Source: Actinocatenispora sp963815125
GTDB taxonomy: Bacteria > Actinomycetota > Actinomycetes > Mycobacteriales > Micromonosporaceae
Reading direction: 5' to 3'
Length of the DNA: 64,000 nucleotides
Assembly (NCBI GenBank): GCA_963815125.1
Contig: CAWFFM010000003.1
Location: forward strand, 310,001-374,000
The notes below the pieces were generated by a model. The model did not search any database and was not told where the DNA came from. It was given only the letters and a program-made list of their open reading frames with translations. A program made the translations under genes and the position numbers. Shown piece after piece: positions 57,577-64,000 of this stretch; position 1 is the first letter of the stretch, and the number at the start of each line of letters is the position of its first letter.

Positions 57577-58106
57577 TATGTCGTGTCGTGGCCGTGGTGG
57601 TGAGTGCTGTCCTGCTGGGATCCGGTACGGCCGCCTGCAGCTCGTCCGGCGTCCCACCGAAGACCTGGGCGAAGCACGTCTGCCAGGTGCTGAAGCCGTG
57701 GAGCGCCACGATCACCGACCTGACCGGCCGGACCCAGCGCGACATGGCCGGGGTGCGGACACCGGACGCGGCGAAGGTCAGCATCGTCGGGCTGCTCGAC
57801 GCGGAGGCGAAGGCCAGCGACAAAGCTCGGGACAAGCTGCTGGCGGCCGGGGTACCGGACGTCGACGACGGCAAGAAGATCGCGGACGAGTTCAGCGCCG
57901 CGTTGCGCAGCGCGGGCGCCGCGTACGGCTTTGCCCGCGACTCGATCCGCAAGCTGCCCACCGACCACGCCACGACCTTCTACCAGGGCGTGACCTCGGC
58001 GATCGACCGGTTGAACCGGCAGTACAACGCCGGTGCGCTGGACACCGACAAGGTGCGCTCCACCGAGTTGCAGCAGGCATTCGACCAGGTACCGGAGTGC
58101 CGGTGA
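57540..58106 (+). CDS. Putative lipoprotein of unknown function
   Basis: A 188-residue exported lipoprotein. The hydrophobic stretch VCRVVAVVVSAVLLGSGTAACSSS ends in a lipobox (GTAAC) with the Cys that becomes lipidated. The mature part (KTWAKHVCQVLKPWSATITDL and DKARDKLLAAGVPDVDDGKK) is helical with two further cysteines (HVCQ and PECR), similar to many actinobacterial helical lipoproteins without known function. Start: a GTG at 57540 gives a basic leader (DRITFRFMGAPVCR); an ATG at 57564, with TAACGT eight bases upstream, is an alternative. It lies between hppA and topA. Confidence 0.78.
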   Translation: MDRITFRFMGAPVCRVVAVVVSAVLLGSGTAACSSSGVPPKTWAKHVCQVLKPWSATITDLTGRTQRDMAGVRTPDAAKVSIVGLLDAEAKASDKARDKLLAAGVPDVDDGKKIADEFSAALRSAGAAYGFARDSIRKLPTDHATTFYQGVTSAIDRLNRQYNAGALDTDKVRSTELQQAFDQVPECR

Positions 58107-58158
58107 GCGCGGCGGCGGGAACCGTGGATCGGTGGCGTACCGGACCGGTGGGCGCCCG

Positions 58159-58821
58159 ATGACCGAACCGCTGTTCCCGTGGGAGGAGCCGGCCGCAGCA
58201 CAGCCGGCCGGTTCGCAGCCGGCCGGTCGGCCCGCCGTGTCGCGCCGATCACGCGGGTCGGTCGAGCGGCAGCCATCGCTGTTCTCCGCCGAACTGGCCG
58301 AGCCGACCCCCGGTGACCTGGCCGGGGTCCTGGCCGGCGCCGGGCAGGTGGTCCGGATGGGCGGCACCGCCCGGGTCTCGGTGGTGGTGGCCGAGGAGTG
58401 GCGGGCCGCCGCGCTGCTCGCCGCGTTCGACGAGCGGGGACTGTCGGGCAGCCGGGTGCCGTCGGTGGAGGGCAACGTGGGGGTCCGTACGGCCTTCTGT
58501 ACGCCGCTGGCCGCGCTCGCCGACGGCTGGCTGCGCGGCACGGTCAAACGGCCGCCGGTCGGGTTCCGGCTGGCCGGCCTGGTGCCCCGGTTGTGGGCGC
58601 TGACCGGGGGGCATGCCGACAGCACCGGCTATCTGTTGCCGCTGCCCGCCGACGATGCCGGCTGGCAGGACCTGCGGTCCGCACTGCTCGCCGCCGGGGT
58701 GGTCGCGGAGCTGCTGACCGGTGGCCCCGCACTGCGGGTGGTCGGGCGCCGGCATCTGCTCCCGCTCGCCGATCTGCTCGGCCCCCGACCGCGCGGTGCA
58801 CCGCCGGGTGCGTGGCCGTGA
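58159..58821 (+). CDS. Hypothetical protein upstream of topA
   Basis: A 220-residue soluble protein, not recognised beyond being in the topA neighbourhood of actinomycetes. A disordered N-terminus (PWEEPAAAQPAGSQPAG) precedes a compact domain with VSVVVAEEWRAAALLAAFDERGL, VRTAFCTPLAALADGWLRGTVK, LPLPADDAGWQDLRSALLAAGV and LRVVGRRHLLPLADLLGPRP. No catalytic motif seen. The ATG at 58159 is 52 nt after the lipoprotein stop, with the frame open further left; the ribosome binding site is weak. Confidence 0.65.
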   Translation: MTEPLFPWEEPAAAQPAGSQPAGRPAVSRRSRGSVERQPSLFSAELAEPTPGDLAGVLAGAGQVVRMGGTARVSVVVAEEWRAAALLAAFDERGLSGSRVPSVEGNVGVRTAFCTPLAALADGWLRGTVKRPPVGFRLAGLVPRLWALTGGHADSTGYLLPLPADDAGWQDLRSALLAAGVVAELLTGGPALRVVGRRHLLPLADLLGPRPRGAPPGAWP

Positions 58822-58884
58822 TTCCTACCCTGATGTCCGCTCACGCGTGTGATGGGCATCTTGTTGGCGCGCGGCGCGTTACGT

Positions 58885-58914
58885 TTGACAGCCTGTGGGC
58901 ACACCGGGTAGAGC
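58885..58914 (+). promoter_or_regulatory. Probable topA promoter
   Basis: TTGACA (58885-58890) and TAGAGC (58909-58914) with an 18-nt spacer match a housekeeping sigma-70 type promoter, about 90 nt upstream of the topA GTG. It is among the few TTGACA boxes in the window. Confidence 0.6.
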
Positions 58915-59005
58915 GACTGTGTCATCCTGTCCCACTGGTAGCTGATCGTTTCACCCGTGCCACCTGTTCGCCTGAATGACCTGATCGCAGCCTGACTGGA
59001 GTACC

Positions 59006-61834
<2,829 letters not shown>

Positions 61835-62006
61835 GGTTCCGCGTCCAGCGGTCGGTACCGGTGACCGCTGGACTCCTCGTGTACCTCATCTATCCACTGT
61901 GTACTCACCGGCTCCCAGAGTCAGGACATCGACACCGCTTGTTGTGGTCGTTCGCTAGCGTGTTGTCCTGTCCATCCCGGTACGTGCCAGTGGAGGTAAA
62001 CGACTC

Positions 62007-62678
62007 TTGTCGCGCAACGAGGACGACCCAGGGGAACTGGCGGAGCTGAAGCTCCCGCCCGGCGTCGAGCAGTTCGGTAATCACCGGGCCTCACGGCCGC
62101 GCCCGGGTGAGAGCGACCCTCGGACGCTGCGCGGCACGGACCCGACCGGTTCGCTGATGGTGCAGGTGGATCCGTCGGGCCGGGTAGTCGACGTACGGGT
62201 CGCTGGCTACTGGCGCAGCGAGATCGCGCCGGACGAATTCGGTACGGCGGTGTTGACTGCGTACTGGGCAGCGGTCGAGGCTGCGCTCACCGCTGCGCGG
62301 CAGTCGCCGGGGAATCCTGAGGAACCCGCCGCCACGACCGGGTTCGGCGCCGATCTACCGACCACCTGGACCGATGAGGCACTACAGGACTGGTCGGCCC
62401 GGACCATGGCCACGATGCGGGAACTGGATCAGCAACTGGACGAGTTTGCCGAGATGTCGGCGAAGCAGCCGGCTCCGCCACCGGATCGCGAGTTCACCAG
62501 TCCACAGGGCCACATCACCGTACGCACCAGCCAGGGCGCGATCGTCGACATCCATTGCGATCCCGCAATCGCCCGGCTCACCGACACACAGCTGACCGGC
62601 GAGGCATGTGCTGTCCTGCGTGCCGCAGTGCCGGCCCGGGACAGCGCTGGCGAAGGGGACGAAAGTGTCAGACATTGA
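62007..62678 (+). CDS. YbaB/EbfC-like family protein
   Basis: A 223-residue protein with two YbaB-type strands: SLMVQVDPSGRVVDVRVAG in the N-terminal half and HITVRTSQGAIVDIHCDP near the C-terminus, the latter followed by LTDTQLTGEACAVLRAAV, a classical YbaB/EbfC ending. YbaB-fold proteins bind DNA, and in actinomycetes related ones accompany type VII secretion genes. The TTG at 62007 is used because GGAGGT lies about nine bases upstream. It overlaps the start of the EspC-like gene by 14 nt. Confidence 0.75.
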   Translation: MSRNEDDPGELAELKLPPGVEQFGNHRASRPRPGESDPRTLRGTDPTGSLMVQVDPSGRVVDVRVAGYWRSEIAPDEFGTAVLTAYWAAVEAALTAARQSPGNPEEPAATTGFGADLPTTWTDEALQDWSARTMATMRELDQQLDEFAEMSAKQPAPPPDREFTSPQGHITVRTSQGAIVDIHCDPAIARLTDTQLTGEACAVLRAAVPARDSAGEGDESVRH

Positions 62679-62997
62679 GGTCATCACAGACGCCCTGCGG
62701 GAAGAAGCTAAGAAGTGGATCAAAGCCTCCGACGACATCGCCGCAGTCGGGAGTGACCTACGCAAACTCGATCTTGCCCGGACGGCATTCTTCCTCGGTG
62801 ACATCAGCGCCAGCGGCCATGCAAAGCTCTATGGAGAGGTCAGGTTGCAGATGGCCAAATGGTTCATGGAAGCCCACCTGCAGTTCGACGGCATGGCGTC
62901 AGCCCTCCGGAAGATCGCTGACGCCTACGACGATGCGGACTCTCAGTCGGCTCTGGACCTCTCGGAAATCTTCCCGCATGGATCTGATCACAGATAA
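62665..62997 (+). CDS. EspC-like type VII secretion target
   Basis: A 110-residue helical protein resembling EspC/ESX secretion-associated proteins: VITDALREEAKKWIKASDDIAAVG, then ASGHAKLYGEVRLQMAKWFMEA and FDGMASALRKIADAYDDADSQSA. The helix-turn-helix hairpin with Trp residues and a YxxxD-type end (YDDAD) suits a substrate of an ESX system. GTG at 62665 with AGGGG upstream; it overlaps the YbaB-like gene. GC content falls from here to the right edge. Confidence 0.8.
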   Translation: MSDIEVITDALREEAKKWIKASDDIAAVGSDLRKLDLARTAFFLGDISASGHAKLYGEVRLQMAKWFMEAHLQFDGMASALRKIADAYDDADSQSALDLSEIFPHGSDHR

Positions 62998-63007
62998 GGA
63001 GATTCTG

Positions 63008-63760
63008 ATGGCTCCCCCTAAGAGGAATGACCCTTCATTGCTTCTCGCGCCGTACCAGTCCGGGTTCGTGACTTGTCGGCAGATCGAAAAGCGGCTCATC
63101 AGCGAGTACAACAAGATGGTGGACAAAGTCAACAACAGTTTTTTTATGCCACCAGTGGTAATCGCAACGGCCGGTGCAATCGACGCCATCCGAAAACATC
63201 TTCAGCAGGTGTTCAAGGAACTCAAACATCTGTACAAGCACGAGACGTCGGTACTATCTCTGCTCTATGCCAGCGTTGAGTGGCTCGACGTGGAGGGGAA
63301 ACTGGCCGCCATCTCCGGCGACGTGAACTACCATCCGACCGACAACATCTACACATGGCATAGTGACGCGCAGGCCGCGTATGACAAGGAGTCAGGACGT
63401 CAGCTCGCTGCAGTGAATGTCGCTACTGATACAGCAACTGCTGTCCGGCAGTTTCTGGTGAAGATCGCCGCTGTCAACATCGAATTCGTCACCGGCATTG
63501 CCAAGATTATGACTAAATTAGTCGGCATCCTCGCTCAAGCCGCGAGCGACAGCATGACGGGCATCGATATACCCTTCGCTATTGATGCGATCGCGAAGGG
63601 TGTCAAGGATGTCGTGACTGGGGAACTCGACGTGCTCGTCGATTCTATGGGTAAGCAATTTATCGCCGGCCTTTCTGCCAGCGAGGACCTAGCAGGAAAA
63701 TCGAGGAGGAACAGGTCGGTCCTTGAAGATGGTCACTGGCCGGTCTCGGTGGCTCGGTAG
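63008..63760 (+). CDS. Hypothetical protein of the type VII secretion cassette
   Basis: A 250-residue helical protein that I cannot assign. It contains KLAAISGDVNYHPTDNIYTWHSDAQAAYDKE, a Trp-x-G-like W-H-S-D-A segment seen in WXG/ESX-type proteins, and long helices (FVTGIAKIMTKLVGILAQAASD). It may be an effector delivered with the EspC-like protein. AAGGAG precedes the ATG at 63008. Base composition (about half GC, TTTTTT runs) is unlike the rest of the window, suggesting recent acquisition. The C-terminal SRRNRSVLEDG may reflect a frame shift, since another open frame continues beyond. Confidence 0.7.
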   Translation: MAPPKRNDPSLLLAPYQSGFVTCRQIEKRLISEYNKMVDKVNNSFFMPPVVIATAGAIDAIRKHLQQVFKELKHLYKHETSVLSLLYASVEWLDVEGKLAAISGDVNYHPTDNIYTWHSDAQAAYDKESGRQLAAVNVATDTATAVRQFLVKIAAVNIEFVTGIAKIMTKLVGILAQAASDSMTGIDIPFAIDAIAKGVKDVVTGELDVLVDSMGKQFIAGLSASEDLAGKSRRNRSVLEDGHWPVSVAR

Positions 63761-63866
63761 TTCCAGCAATCTAGATCAGATGCAGAAAGCGGGCGACGAA
63801 ATCGACCAGAATAATGCGGACACCGAAGTTGTAGTGATGCTGTCAGTTCATGAGATGGCGAGCTGA
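63729..63866 (+). CDS. Possible small ORF or out-of-frame continuation
   Basis: A 45-residue frame beginning MVTGRSRWLGSSSNLDQM and ending VVVMLSVHEMAS. Its composition (GDEIDQNNADTEV) looks like real protein, and the frame stays open about 13 codons upstream of the ATG, overlapping the end of the preceding gene. It is either a separate small gene or the true C-terminus of that gene after a frameshift. It overlaps the end of the leftward gene by 19 nt. Confidence 0.3.
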   Translation: MVTGRSRWLGSSSNLDQMQKAGDEIDQNNADTEVVVMLSVHEMAS

Positions 63867-64000
63867 ATGAGGTTCGCGGCGACTGCGCGTGTTACCGATT
63901 TCAATACTCGTGGCGAAGCGTACCCGGGCGCGATGTCATCGAAGTAGGCGGTAATGACGAGGTTGTCCTTGCGTGCAATGATGTAGTAAGAGTTGCTCTG
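63848..64000 (-). CDS. C-terminal fragment of a leftward gene (partial)
   Basis: The last 50 codons of a gene that enters from the right edge and stops at 63848. The fragment reads SNSYYIIARKDNLVITAYF, then DDIAPGYASPRVLKSV and TRAVAANLIQLAIS. The RKDNLVITAYF pattern with a helical end resembles the C-terminal half of DUF3558/sensor-type actinobacterial lipoproteins, but too little is present to assign. Convergent with the type VII cassette; low GC like its neighbour. Confidence 0.6.
   Translation of the reverse strand, partial: QSNSYYIIARKDNLVITAYFDDIAPGYASPRVLKSVTRAVAANLIQLAIS

Overview
The window is about 70% GC and nearly every gene uses G/C-ending codons. It carries SenX3-RegX3, a BldN-type sigma factor, paired XRE/DUF397 genes, a Tad pilus locus, a 6C small RNA, bS22 and TopA with a lysine-rich tail. 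Together these point to a filamentous actinomycete, most likely Micromonosporaceae-like; the genus cannot be fixed from sequence reading alone. No rRNA, tRNA, CRISPR array or transposase was seen.

Left part (1-32 kb). A truncated globin-type gene is followed by phosphoglycerate mutase, a LacI-type regulator with a secreted alpha-amylase, phoU divergent from senX3-regX3, an exopolyphosphatase-type enzyme, a sugar isomerase-like protein, proline dehydrogenase, an XRE/DUF397 pair, bS22, an epimerase, an acyltransferase and a HAD phosphatase. Then come a BldN-like sigma factor with its DUF5667 membrane partner, an acyl-CoA ligase/glutaredoxin/amidohydrolase run, a DivIVA-like coiled-coil protein and a secreted M6 metalloprotease. 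The order resembles the gpm1-senX3-regX3-ppx-galE2-serB1 region of Mycobacterium tuberculosis (about Rv0489-Rv0508), with accessory genes inserted.

Middle (29-44 kb). This is the most accessory-looking part: a TetR regulator, small secreted and membrane proteins, a stand-alone LanC-like cyclase with a CCG motif divergent from an XRE-DUF397-DUF397 cassette, a methyltransferase, and a frameshifted phosphoesterase plus a neprosin-type secreted protein. These last two are bracketed by two copies of a 120-130 bp palindrome-bearing repeat. Acetyl-CoA synthetase, a degenerate Fic-type protein and two proline/glutamine-rich membrane proteins follow.

Right part (43-64 kb). A HAD phosphatase, the 6C small RNA and an ssd-tadA-tadB-tadC-DUF4244-tadE pilus operon are followed by a 2-hydroxyacid dehydrogenase, a MrfA/Rv3649-type helicase, an anti-sigma antagonist/kinase pair, the H+-pumping pyrophosphatase, a lipoprotein, topoisomerase I and a lower-GC type VII secretion (YbaB/EspC-like) cassette at the edge. 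This matches the M. tuberculosis Rv3667-Rv3646c order, including the 6C RNA lying between the Rv3661-type HAD gene and ssd.

Many genes lack a Shine-Dalgarno and instead have a TANNNT-type hexamer ending exactly 6 nt before the start codon, the signature of leaderless transcription; I used this to choose several starts. Other notable non-coding structure: a nested inverted repeat between two inverted CGTGG arrays at 1.8-2.1 kb, several perfect terminators, and a potentially multibranched RNA upstream of hppA.
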